In this document: positions 1 through 8,006 of the stretch, one piece after another
Layout of the letters: each line of letters begins with the position of its first letter
How positions within the stretch are numbered: position 1 is the stretch's first letter
NCBI RefSeq assembly: GCF_024320865.1
Contig: NZ_JANDBD010000007.1
Span: forward strand, 62,001 to 126,000
Length of the DNA stretch: 64,000 nucleotides
Source of the DNA: Mycolicibacterium arenosum
GTDB lineage: Bacteria > Actinomycetota > Actinomycetes > Mycobacteriales > Mycobacteriaceae
Direction of reading: 5' to 3'
Notes under the pieces: generated by a model
What the model was told of the DNA's origin: nothing
The model's database searches: none
What the model saw: the letters and a program-made list of their open reading frames with translations, nothing else
Position numbers and translations under genes: made by a program

Positions 1-1009
1 GCCCCTTGTTGGCCGCGGCGCGGCCGACGAGCGGACTGGACGTGAACATCTGGAAATCGTTGGTCTTCAGCAGTTGCTGACTGATCTGCGACCCGCTGTA
101 GGCGGTGTAGGTGGCGAGATACGTGACCGAGCCGTCGTCGTCGACGAAGCGGACGAACCGCGCGTCTTCCATGCCGGCGTCCTCGGCCTCCGTGGCGGGC
201 CACAGCACTCTCTCGGAGAGCGGCACGTAACCGGGGAACTCGACGGCGTAGAACCGCGATGCGATTCGCCGCATCAGCGCGACCGTATCCTCGGCGTGCC
301 CGCGGGTACGGCGATTGGCGAGCAGACTGTCCAGTCGCTCGTCGAGGTCCGATCTGGTGAACAGGTCGCCGATACCACTGAAGACATAGTTCGCAGCTTC
401 GCCTGCGTGACCTTGTCTTTCGAGTTCGGCGCGCATCGCCGATGCCTCGAGCAGTGCCGGTTCGACGCGCCCGGTGGAGTTGAACGGCGTCGGTTCGTCG
501 ATGGTGACGGCACCCGACGCGTCGACGACACCGGTACGGAATCCGATCGAGGAGCGGTGACCTTCACCGATGCCGCGCACGCTCATCACGAAGCGCAGGC
601 CGCCGTCGGCGACATCCGTCTGATCGGGGTGCGCCACGACACTCGGATTGCACAGCGCCGCGGCCTCGATGGCGTACTCACTGGTGAACGTGGCCCCCAG
701 CAACGACATTCGTGCATCTGACAGGCGTTGATTCGGGTTCAGCCGGTCGGCGAGTTCGCGGGCGTGCCGAACGAACGTGCCGTTGAGGTCGCGGTGCCGT
801 CCGTCGAACCGGGCGATGACGTCGTCGAGCGCCGCTCGGACCTCGTCCTCGCTGAGGGCGAGGATGCGTTTCACGACGACGCCCGCGCGGGACTCCTGCG
901 TCTCGAAGCCCTCCTGACCCGGTACGAACAGCCGGGTGATGACGCGCGACGGATCGGCGAGAAGCCGCTGGTCCCCGCGGGTGGCCAGTTCGATGCGAGT
1001 CAACGTCAC
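1..1009 (-). CDS. GH130-family glycosidase/phosphorylase, 3' end missing
   Basis: Reading begins at a GTG that shares four bases (GTGA) with the stop of the upstream gene and runs off the left edge after about 336 codons. The translation begins VTLTRIELATRGDQRLLADP and carries the motif GMEDARFVRF at about residue 280, followed by YLATYTAYSG; this Glu-Asp-Ala-Arg block is the hallmark of the GH130 five-bladed beta-propeller family, which phosphorolyses or hydrolyses beta-mannosides and related glycans. No signal peptide is visible, so the enzyme is probably cytoplasmic. It is the last visible gene of a three-gene operon with a glycosyltransferase and a toroid protein, which suggests turnover or remodelling of an intracellular mannose-containing glycan. 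Substrate cannot be read from the sequence. Confidence 0.8.
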   Translation of the reverse strand, partial: MTLTRIELATRGDQRLLADPSRVITRLFVPGQEGFETQESRAGVVVKRILALSEDEVRAALDDVIARFDGRHRDLNGTFVRHARELADRLNPNQRLSDARMSLLGATFTSEYAIEAAALCNPSVVAHPDQTDVADGGLRFVMSVRGIGEGHRSSIGFRTGVVDASGAVTIDEPTPFNSTGRVEPALLEASAMRAELERQGHAGEAANYVFSGIGDLFTRSDLDERLDSLLANRRTRGHAEDTVALMRRIASRFYAVEFPGYVPLSERVLWPATEAEDAGMEDARFVRFVDDDGSVTYLATYTAYSGSQISQQLLKTNDFQMFTSSPLVGRAAANKG

Positions 1010-2028
1010 AGCGGTACGGGCGAGAGGCGCTGCGCGTGTTGCAGCGTCGAGATCACCGCGAGTGTCGACTCCGCGCCGCGGTTGAGGTTGACCCCGTCGG
1101 AGTGCAACCCGTCGAACCCGGCGCCGGTGAGCGGATCCCACATGACCTGCCCGCTGTCGTTGTCGCCCTGGAACCACGCGACGGCTGATCGGACACCGTC
1201 GGGCCAGATCTGCCGGGGATCGGACGCGGCGGCTCGTGCGCACGCGTCGGCGAGCGCTGCCACCTCGATCGGTTGCTGGTCGAACGCCGGCTCCGTGTCG
1301 CCGGGGCCGCGTCCATCCACGGACGAGGGCGACAGGTGGTCGTCATGGGTTTCGACGCCGAGCAGCCACTCCAGCAGATCGAGACCGCGGTGGTGCAGCG
1401 CCGTGCTCTCCAGCGCCACGCCCGCCGCGATCATCGCCTCGGCGATGATCGCGTTGCCGTACGTCAGACGCGCTTCGGGCCAGGGCCATTCGGGATCGAG
1501 TGCGCCGAGACCAACCGTCACGGCGTAGTCGGTGAGCAGGCGCAGTGCTGCGGAGTTGCCGGGTTCGACGGTGACGAGCTCGGCGGCGCCGACGGCGGCG
1601 AACGCCATCGCGCGCAGCGACGTCGATCGGGCCTTGGCCGCTCGTTCGAACTGGATGGTGGCGAGCCGACGCACCATGGACACGTCGCTGTGCGCCGCTG
1701 CGGTGCCGAGGCCCAGGAGGCATCGGCCCCAGTGGTCCCCGGTGGTGGGCTGATCGGTCCAGTTCCCGGCGCGGTCCAGGCGGTTGCGACACGCGCCGCT
1801 GTACGATTGCGCGTCGTTCAGGAACTGCAGCGCCTTACCCGCGAGGCCGTTCACCTGGCCCGACGAGTCCGGTTGCCGAGTGGTGACCACGAGGACACGC
1901 GCCATGTCATCGGTGCAGTAACCGTGCTCGCGACGGGGTTCGGCCATGTCGGCGTGCTCGAAGGTGGCGCGGTGGTCCGTCATGCTCAGCAGATGCATGA
2001 AGATCGGTTGGGGCGCAATGTCGCTCAT
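1006..2028 (-). CDS. Putative (alpha/alpha) toroid carbohydrate-active protein
   Basis: A 340-aa soluble protein with no signal peptide. Segments such as EHGYCTDDMARVLVV near residue 35, GDHWGRCLLGLGTAA near 98 and YGNAIIAEAMIAAG near 190 recur as helix pairs typical of (alpha/alpha)6 toroid glycosidase-like folds. It starts with ATG overlapping the stop of the GT4 gene by four bases, and its own stop overlaps the GH130 start by four bases, so the three genes are almost certainly translated together. Proteins of this kind are found beside GT4 and GH130 genes; the molecular activity is not established here. It may process a glycan made by the glycosyltransferase or act as an accessory to the GH130 enzyme. 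Confidence 0.6.
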   Translation of the reverse strand: MSDIAPQPIFMHLLSMTDHRATFEHADMAEPRREHGYCTDDMARVLVVTTRQPDSSGQVNGLAGKALQFLNDAQSYSGACRNRLDRAGNWTDQPTTGDHWGRCLLGLGTAAAHSDVSMVRRLATIQFERAAKARSTSLRAMAFAAVGAAELVTVEPGNSAALRLLTDYAVTVGLGALDPEWPWPEARLTYGNAIIAEAMIAAGVALESTALHHRGLDLLEWLLGVETHDDHLSPSSVDGRGPGDTEPAFDQQPIEVAALADACARAAASDPRQIWPDGVRSAVAWFQGDNDSGQVMWDPLTGAGFDGLHSDGVNLNRGAESTLAVISTLQHAQRLSPVPL

Positions 2029-3224
2029 GTGAAGGACCGCTCATTGACGACCAGCCCCTGGGCTAATCGGACGTAGGCGTCGGCGACGACCGGCCAGGCC
2101 ATCGACGGTGCCAGTTCGCGTGCCCGCGAGCTCATCGATCCCGCCGCCTGCCGGTCGGTGAGGACTCGCGACAGCGCGTGCACCAGCGCGTCGGGGTCGT
2201 CGTGGTCGACGATGGCGTCGCGGCCGAGCAGTTCCCGCGCGTGGGGGAAGTCCGTGGCCACGACGGGGCGGCCGGTAGCCAGGGAGTCGACCAGCACGCC
2301 GGAGGTGGCCTGGTCACGGGAGTCGTAGGGCAGAACGACGACGGCGGCCGTCTGGATGAGCGCGCCGAGTTCCGCGGGGGTGCGGTACGCGTCGTCGAAC
2401 GACACCGAGTCGGAGACGCCTAGGCTCTTCGCTTGCGCGAAGCGCTCTTCCCGGTACTTCTCGCCCTGTGCGACGAGGACCTTGGGGTGGGTGCGGCCGG
2501 CGACCAGATAGCGCGGGGCGTTCGGCAGGTTGCGCAACGACACCATCGCGTCGATGACACGCTCGATGCCCTTACCGGGCCCCAGCAGCCCCCAGGTGAG
2601 GATGGTCGGGCGACCCGGCGACGGCGCGGTGTCGGCACCCGTGACGATGGCACCGTGCGGGATGGTGGCGATCTTGGTCGAATCGACGGCGTAGCCGACG
2701 GTCAGGCGATGGCGCGCCTCCTTCGACATGACCACGACCTTGTCGGCCAGCGAGAGCACGCTCTCCAGTACCGAACGTTGATGCGGTGTCGGATCTTTCA
2801 GCACGGTGTGCGCGACGACGATCGACGGCACGCGCAGGCCCGCCATGATCTGGAGGATCTCGTCACCGTCAGTGCCGCCGTAGACGCCGTACTCGTGCTG
2901 AATGAGCGCGACGTCGGCGCGGTTCAACTCGTCGACCGCCGCGGCGATCGAATCCGGTGACCCGCTGACCAGTTCCGCCGCGACGTGAACGTCGCTCGAG
3001 ACCTCGGCGTCGGCGATGCGCACGACGGTCGCGCTGCCGCCCTTGCGAAGCATCGCCTCGACGAGAGCGGCGCTGAACGTCGCCAAACCGCACGGCGTCG
3101 GCGCGTATGTGCTGAGGATGCCGAACTTCGGCACATACGAAAAGTGTTGCACCCCAAAGGGTGCGTTCAAATGATTGACTAACGGTGGTGCATTCAAGAG
3201 GTATCCCGACTGGGTGATTACCAC
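2025..3224 (-). CDS. GT4-family (GT-B fold) glycosyltransferase
   Basis: A 399-aa cytoplasmic glycosyltransferase of the GT-B fold. The N-terminal Rossmann half starts with FGILSTYAPTPCGLATFSAA (near residue 34), the glycine-rich acceptor region of GT4 enzymes; the C-terminal nucleotide-sugar half contains TWGLLGPGKGIERVIDAM (near 210) and the donor-binding stretch PYDSRDQATSGVLVDSLATG (near 300), although the usual EGFG-type glutamate is replaced by a DQATSG arrangement. It likely transfers a hexose from a nucleotide sugar. It is the first gene of the operon with the toroid protein and GH130 enzyme (ATGA overlap at its 3' end). The true start may lie slightly downstream of the first ATG, since the first 30 residues look unconserved. 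Confidence 0.8.
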   Translation of the reverse strand: MVITQSGYLLNAPPLVNHLNAPFGVQHFSYVPKFGILSTYAPTPCGLATFSAALVEAMLRKGGSATVVRIADAEVSSDVHVAAELVSGSPDSIAAAVDELNRADVALIQHEYGVYGGTDGDEILQIMAGLRVPSIVVAHTVLKDPTPHQRSVLESVLSLADKVVVMSKEARHRLTVGYAVDSTKIATIPHGAIVTGADTAPSPGRPTILTWGLLGPGKGIERVIDAMVSLRNLPNAPRYLVAGRTHPKVLVAQGEKYREERFAQAKSLGVSDSVSFDDAYRTPAELGALIQTAAVVVLPYDSRDQATSGVLVDSLATGRPVVATDFPHARELLGRDAIVDHDDPDALVHALSRVLTDRQAAGSMSSRARELAPSMAWPVVADAYVRLAQGLVVNERSFT

Positions 3225-3312
3225 CGGCGCTACCGGCGTAAGGAAGACTCGGAGGCTCAGCGCAGAAACTGATGCGAATCCGGACCTGCTGGGAGTGCCA
3301 GCTGGCCTTAGT

Positions 3313-4242
3313 CTACACCCCTTCCGGTTCGGCGCCGGGCGAGGCGACCTCGCGGCTGGCCGCCGCGCGGATGGCGTCGGCCAGGCGCGAGGCGGCCGGT
3401 CTCATGCGCTCTGCCGGTGGCGAGGCCAGGTAGACCTGCCACACCACGGGTGTCGCGAGCGCGATGGCCCGCAGGTCAGGGCACCGCGCCGCCTCGGAGC
3501 GCGGCATGAACGCCGTCCCGAGACCGTTCGCAACCAGCCCGGCGATCGCCGGGAATCCGCCTGGCACCTCGTAGTGCGTGCGTGGTGCGACGCCGGCGTT
3601 CTGCAGGGCCCCGTCCATCAGGCGGCGCAGCCCGAATTCCGGCGGGAATCCGATGACGTCGTCGGCGGCGGTGTCGGTGAGATGGACGCGTCGTCGCGTG
3701 GCCAGCGGATGGTCGTCGCGGCAGACGAACACCATCGGCTCCTCGAACAGCAGCCGCATGTCGAGCTGCGGCGGCATCCGGTCCGGCACCGATACCAGCG
3801 CCAGGTCAAGCGAGCCCTCGATGAGTGCGCCCAGGTATGACGATGCACCGGACTGACTGAGCCGCAACGTGATTCGCACGTTCGGGTGGCTGCGATGGAA
3901 GTCACCGAGCGCGCGCGGGACGTCGACCGGGCCGTAGGAGATCAGCGAGCCGAACTCGACGGTGCCCAGCAGCGTATCGCGATACTCGGCCACGGACTCG
4001 GCCGCCGCCCTGGTGGCGCGCACGACGTCGTGGGCACGCCCGAGGAACGTCTCCCCTGCCGACGTCAGCCTGATCCGCTGCCGCGTGCGGTCGAACAGTT
4101 GAACGTCGAGCTCGCGTTCCAGCTTCGCGACCGAGGTCGACAGCGCCGACTGGACGACGTGCGCGCGGTCGGCCGCACGCGTGAAGCTCAGCTCCGTCGC
4201 CACGGCGATGAAGTGCTCGATCTGGCGCAATTCCACCGGCAC
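3313..4242 (-). CDS. LysR-family transcriptional regulator
   Basis: A 309-aa LysR-type regulator. The N-terminal winged helix-turn-helix is clear: LRQIEHFIAVATELSFTRAA, then a recognition helix HVVQSALSTSVAKLERELDV and the wing QLFDRTRQRIRLTSAGE. Residues from about 90 onward form the periplasmic-binding-like effector domain (VEFGSLISYGPVDVPRALGD and a second lobe near 200). The GTG start lies immediately beside the intergenic region shared with the divergently transcribed alpha/beta hydrolase-SDR pair, where a LysR-type palindrome sits. Family behaviour predicts that it represses itself and activates the divergent operon when a small ligand binds; the ligand is unknown. Confidence 0.92.
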   Translation of the reverse strand: MPVELRQIEHFIAVATELSFTRAADRAHVVQSALSTSVAKLERELDVQLFDRTRQRIRLTSAGETFLGRAHDVVRATRAAAESVAEYRDTLLGTVEFGSLISYGPVDVPRALGDFHRSHPNVRITLRLSQSGASSYLGALIEGSLDLALVSVPDRMPPQLDMRLLFEEPMVFVCRDDHPLATRRRVHLTDTAADDVIGFPPEFGLRRLMDGALQNAGVAPRTHYEVPGGFPAIAGLVANGLGTAFMPRSEAARCPDLRAIALATPVVWQVYLASPPAERMRPAASRLADAIRAAASREVASPGAEPEGV

Positions 4243-4247
4243 ACTCT

Positions 4248-4262
4248 ATCTATCACATAGAT
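4248..4262. promoter_or_regulatory. LysR-type operator palindrome
   Basis: The perfect inverted repeat ATCTAT-CAC-ATAGAT lies 5 bp upstream of the LysR start and about 58 bp upstream of the hydrolase start. It contains the T-N11-A core (TCTATCACATAGA) typical of LysR binding sites. The position in a short AT-richer divergent intergenic region makes it the best candidate for the site through which the regulator controls both transcription units. The palindrome is directly visible; its use by this regulator is inferred. Confidence 0.6.
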
Positions 4263-4320
4263 GCCTTGTATCAATATCAATCGTTGGACACGATGATGTA
4301 GCAGCGGTGAGATGGGGGGT

Positions 4321-5325
4321 ATGAACAGACGTGACTTCGGACGGCTGGCCACGCTGACCGCGGGTGCGGCGACCCTGGCCGCGTGCGCGTCGGCACCCGA
4401 TACCGTCGCCGCCGGCCCGCCCGCCGCCCCGACGCACGAGCTGGGGCCGGTCAAGCAGATCGACGCCGGAGAGCTCAGCATCGGCTACGTCGAGGCGGGA
4501 CCCGCCGACGGCCGACCGGTCATCCTGCTGCACGGTTGGCCGTACGACATCCACAGCTACGCCGACGTGTCAGCGCGCCTCGCCGAGCAGGGCTACCGCG
4601 TCCTGGTGCCGCATCTTCGCGGCTTCGGTAGCACCAGATTCCTGTCGGACAACACGTTTCGCAATGGCCAGCAGGCCGCGCTCGCCCATGACGTGATCGC
4701 GTTCATGGATGCGCTGCGCATCCCCAGCGCGATCCTCGGCGGTTACGACTGGGGCGGGCGCACCGCCAACGTCGTCGCCGCACTGTGGCCGCAGCGGGTT
4801 CAGGGGCTCGTCGCCGTCAGCGGCTACATCGTCGTCAACCTGAAGACGAATCTCGAGCCGCTGGCGCCGAAAGCCGAGTACGGCTGGTGGTACCAGTACT
4901 ACTTCGCCACTCCCCGAGGCGAACTCGGCTACCGCGACAACACGCACGACTTCAACAAGCAGATATGGCAGTTGGCGTCGCCGAAGTGGACGTTCACCGA
5001 CGTCGCCTACGATCTGTCGGCCGCCGCGTTCGACAACCCGGATCACGTCGCCATCGTGATCCACAACTACCGGTGGCGGTTGAGCCTCGCCCCCGGTGAC
5101 CCGCGCTACGACGCTGACGAAGCCCGCCTGGAGACGCGCCCGCCGATCGCGGTACCGACGATCACCATCGCGAGCGACTTCGACGGGGCCGCCAAGGACG
5201 GCGCCGGGTACCGGGCGCTGTACACCGGTCGCTACGAGCACCGCGTTCTCGACGGCATCGGGCACAACGTGCCGCAGGAGGCGCCCGAGCAGTTCGCGCA
5301 GGCGATCGTAGACGTGAGCCGATGA
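4321..5325 (+). CDS. Tat-exported lipoprotein alpha/beta hydrolase (epoxide hydrolase/dehalogenase type)
   Basis: A 334-aa alpha/beta-hydrolase. I prefer the ATG at 4321 because it places the twin-arginine motif NRRDFGRL at the very N-terminus; an ATG nine bases upstream is also possible. The signal ends in TLAACAS, a lipobox, so the protein is probably Tat-exported and lipid-anchored. The fold is shown by the oxyanion motif LLHGWPYD, the nucleophile elbow GGYDWGGR with Asp143, and the catalytic His315 in GIGHNVPQE. An Asp nucleophile followed by Trp is typical of epoxide hydrolases and haloalkane or haloacetate dehalogenases rather than serine esterases. Its stop overlaps the start of the SDR gene by four bases, so the two act in one pathway, presumably catabolic, controlled by the divergent LysR gene. 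Confidence 0.85.
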   Translation: MNRRDFGRLATLTAGAATLAACASAPDTVAAGPPAAPTHELGPVKQIDAGELSIGYVEAGPADGRPVILLHGWPYDIHSYADVSARLAEQGYRVLVPHLRGFGSTRFLSDNTFRNGQQAALAHDVIAFMDALRIPSAILGGYDWGGRTANVVAALWPQRVQGLVAVSGYIVVNLKTNLEPLAPKAEYGWWYQYYFATPRGELGYRDNTHDFNKQIWQLASPKWTFTDVAYDLSAAAFDNPDHVAIVIHNYRWRLSLAPGDPRYDADEARLETRPPIAVPTITIASDFDGAAKDGAGYRALYTGRYEHRVLDGIGHNVPQEAPEQFAQAIVDVSR

Positions 5326-6056
5326 CCGCGGCACTTGCGGGCCGCCGCGCGCTGGTCACCGGATCGACGTCGGGCCTCGGCGCCGGGATCGCGATCGCGC
5401 TGGCCGACGCCGGCGCGGACGTCGTCGTCACCGGCCGCGACCGGGCCCGCGGCGCGGAGGTCGTGCGCCGGATCGAATCGGGTTACGGTAGAGCCGTTTT
5501 CATCCCCGTCGACTTCTCGGAGGGGGACACGGCGATCAGCGAACTGGCGGCCTCCGTCGGCCGGATAGACATCCTGGTGAACAACGTCGCCACCCTGGTT
5601 CAGCCTGCCCCGACCTCCGACGTCACCGCCGCCGAGATCTCAGCGGCGTTCGCCGTCAACGTCGCGACGCCCTTCTTGCTGACGGGGTTGCTGGCGCCGG
5701 GGATGGCGGAGCGGGGCGAGGGAGCGATCGTCAACGTCGGCTCCATCAGCGGCATCATCGGCGCCGAGGGGTCGGCGCTCTACGGCGCGACCAAGGCGAG
5801 CATCCACCTGCTGACCAAGGCCTGGGCGGCGGAGTTCGGACCGCGCGGCGTGCGCGTCAACGCGGTCGCGCCGGGTCCGATCGCGACGGAGCGCAACGCC
5901 GAGTTCGCTGATGCGATCGCGCCGGTGTTGGCCAGAGTGCCGTCGCACCGAATGAGCACCGTCGAGGAGGTCGCCGCGACCGTGGCGTTCCTGGCCGCAG
6001 CCGGGAACATGCACGGGTCCATCGTGACGGTCGACGGTGGGGCGACGGCCGCGTGA
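5322..6056 (+). CDS. SDR-family NAD(P)-dependent oxidoreductase
   Basis: A 244-aa classical short-chain dehydrogenase/reductase. Visible are the cofactor motif TGSTSGLGAGIA (residues about 13-24), the structural NNVA motif near residue 87, the catalytic Tyr154 and Lys158 in LYGATKAS, a serine in NVGSISG before it, and the PGPIATE segment after it. The C-terminus ends with the usual GSIVTVDGGATA strand. It probably interconverts an alcohol and a ketone in the cytoplasm. It is translationally coupled to the exported hydrolase upstream (ATGA), and the pair is followed by a strong terminator hairpin, so the operon ends here. Substrate is unknown. Confidence 0.92.
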   Translation: MTAALAGRRALVTGSTSGLGAGIAIALADAGADVVVTGRDRARGAEVVRRIESGYGRAVFIPVDFSEGDTAISELAASVGRIDILVNNVATLVQPAPTSDVTAAEISAAFAVNVATPFLLTGLLAPGMAERGEGAIVNVGSISGIIGAEGSALYGATKASIHLLTKAWAAEFGPRGVRVNAVAPGPIATERNAEFADAIAPVLARVPSHRMSTVEEVAATVAFLAAAGNMHGSIVTVDGGATAA

Positions 6057-6057
6057 G

Positions 6058-6106
6058 CAGACGCAAACTGCCCTGAAATCCTGCAGATCAGGGCACTTTG
6101 CGTCTG
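6058..6106. terminator. Long inverted repeat between convergent genes (bidirectional terminator)
   Basis: Two 19-base arms (6058-6076 and 6088-6106, beginning CAGACGCAAA) pair with a single C-C mismatch around an 11-base loop. The repeat lies exactly between the stop of the SDR gene and the stop of the convergent kinase gene, where a terminator for both strands is expected. The stem is AT-interrupted and lacks a U-tract, as is common in mycobacterial terminators. Confidence 0.75.
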
Positions 6107-6116
6107 CTGGCGACGC

Positions 6117-7934
6117 TCAGGGATTGAACATCGTGCTTCCCGCGATCGGATGCGTCGTGCTGACGAGTTTGGCGACGCAGTGGTCGCGGTCGAAGCCCTG
6201 CGCGGAGCACCAGCCGAGCGCGTCGTTCGGATCGCCGAACGGCAGGCCGACGACGGTGACCCAGAAGTCGCGGCCGTCGAACGTCGACCAGTCGCCCGAC
6301 CACAGCAGCTTGACGTCGGGATACATCGCTCGCAGTCGGTCGTGCTCGTCGAGGATCGCCTGATTGGTCCACGTCCGCCCCTCCGCGACCAGGCCCACGC
6401 GCTTCGAACTGATCTGCGGTATCCACCGGTCGGCGAGGACGTTGGCGACGTCGGAGCGGTCGCCGTCGGCGAGGTCCTGCAGTCGGGCGAGGGCGGCCTG
6501 CTCGGGATCCTGCGGCCGCGTCGTAGTGGTGGTGCGGGTGGTCGACGTCGGGCCGTCCGACTGCGCGGCGCCGAGTTCGACGGCGACGCCGGATTTCGCC
6601 TCCGCTTCGGTGAAACTCGACTCGCCGTGCCGTCCGACCTGGACCCGGTAGAAGCGCGCGCCCGTCGGGACGTCGGTCACCTCGAAGGCCAGTTCGCATC
6701 CGTCGCGCCGACTCGTCGACTCGGTGATCGCGCCCTTGCCGAGTAACGTGCCCGCCTCGTTCTCGACGGTGATCGCGGTCCTCGGTCCGACGTCGCCGAA
6801 TTCGCCTGCGCCGCCGCACTCGTAGCCGCGCGGAAGTCCGTCGGTGGTGGTGGCGCCGCTCGCCAGGTGCACGGTGCCGACGAGCGTGAACGGCGCCGTG
6901 GGCTCGTCGCCCGGCCGCAGCAGGAAGAAGGCCGCCAGTGCCACCGCGACGACGAGCGCCGTCGCCCCGACCGCGACACCCACGATGCGGCCCGTCGACC
7001 GGCGGGGCGCAGCCTGCGGCGGTGGCGGACTGGACGGCGCCAGCGCGGTTGCGGGAGCGGTGAACTGCTGTGGTGCAACGGGTTCGGGTCGCATCGGCTG
7101 CGGCCGCTCCAGGGCGCGCGCGAAATCCATGCAGCTGTGGAAGCGCGCCGCGGGATCCTTGGCCATGCCCCGCGCGATCACCCCGTCGAGGAGGGCGAGC
7201 TCGGGCCGGATGCGGGACACGGCCGGCGGTGGCGCGGTGAGGTGCTTGCCGATCACGACAGCGGGATTGCTGTCGACGAACGGCTGCGAACCGGTCAGCA
7301 GGTAATACGCCGTTGCGGCGAGGGCGTACTGGTCGGCGCGGGCGTCGACGCGGCGTCCCATGAGCTGCTCCGGCGCCGCGTAGGCCGCGGTGCCGACGGT
7401 CATGTTCGTCCCGGTCAGGTTCGTGTCGGCGTTGCCCATGTCGCGGGCAACGCCGAAGTCCGCCAGCAGGATTCGCCGGTCCGAGTGGTCGATATCGGCG
7501 ATCAGGATGTTCGCCGGTTTCACGTCGCGATGCAGCAGTCCCCTGCCGTGGGCGTAGTCGAGAGCCGACGCGATGGCCTTCACGATCTCGACGGCGTGCT
7601 GCGGCGGCATGCCGTGGGGATACCGCTCGCGGACGAGCTGGCTCAGGTCGGTGCCGTCGACGAAGTCCATGGAGATCCACAGCCGGTCGTCGTCCTTGCC
7701 GCGATCGTGGATGCCGACGATGTGCGGGTGCCACAGCTTGGCCGCGAGGTCAGCCTCGCGGTTGAACCGCTCCTGGTAGCCGGGGTCGGCCGAGACGTCG
7801 GATCGGAGCACCTTGATGGCGTCGCGCCGGGGCAGGCGGGGATGCTGGCCGAGGTAGACCTCGCCCATCCCCCCTGCTCCGAGCCTCCGCACGATGGTGT
7901 AGCCGGCGAACGTCGTGCCATCAGCCAACGGCAT
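6117..7934 (-). CDS. Transmembrane Ser/Thr protein kinase with extracellular domain
   Basis: A 605-aa receptor-like kinase. The cytoplasmic kinase domain (about 1-270) has the glycine loop LGAGGMGEVYLG, the ATP-binding lysine in DAIKVL, the catalytic loop LLHRDVKPANIL, the metal-binding DFG in LLADFGVARD, the activation segment with several Thr (LTGTNMTVGTAAY) and APEQL. A proline-rich juxtamembrane stretch follows, then one membrane helix at about 316-338 and an extracellular region of about 265 residues. The last 130 residues (WIPQISSKRVGLVAEGRTWT onward) resemble a sensor domain seen at the C-terminus of mycobacterial PknF/PknJ-like kinases. It is monocistronic, in convergent orientation with the SDR gene. 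Specific orthology within the Pkn set cannot be assigned. Confidence 0.92.
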   Translation of the reverse strand: MPLADGTTFAGYTIVRRLGAGGMGEVYLGQHPRLPRRDAIKVLRSDVSADPGYQERFNREADLAAKLWHPHIVGIHDRGKDDDRLWISMDFVDGTDLSQLVRERYPHGMPPQHAVEIVKAIASALDYAHGRGLLHRDVKPANILIADIDHSDRRILLADFGVARDMGNADTNLTGTNMTVGTAAYAAPEQLMGRRVDARADQYALAATAYYLLTGSQPFVDSNPAVVIGKHLTAPPPAVSRIRPELALLDGVIARGMAKDPAARFHSCMDFARALERPQPMRPEPVAPQQFTAPATALAPSSPPPPQAAPRRSTGRIVGVAVGATALVVAVALAAFFLLRPGDEPTAPFTLVGTVHLASGATTTDGLPRGYECGGAGEFGDVGPRTAITVENEAGTLLGKGAITESTSRRDGCELAFEVTDVPTGARFYRVQVGRHGESSFTEAEAKSGVAVELGAAQSDGPTSTTRTTTTTRPQDPEQAALARLQDLADGDRSDVANVLADRWIPQISSKRVGLVAEGRTWTNQAILDEHDRLRAMYPDVKLLWSGDWSTFDGRDFWVTVVGLPFGDPNDALGWCSAQGFDRDHCVAKLVSTTHPIAGSTMFNP

Positions 7935-8006
7935 ACGCGGATCGTACTCAGCGGACGGGGCGGGGGCGCCAACTTCCCGTCCGCGGTGACGCCGTCGGGG
8001 TGATGC

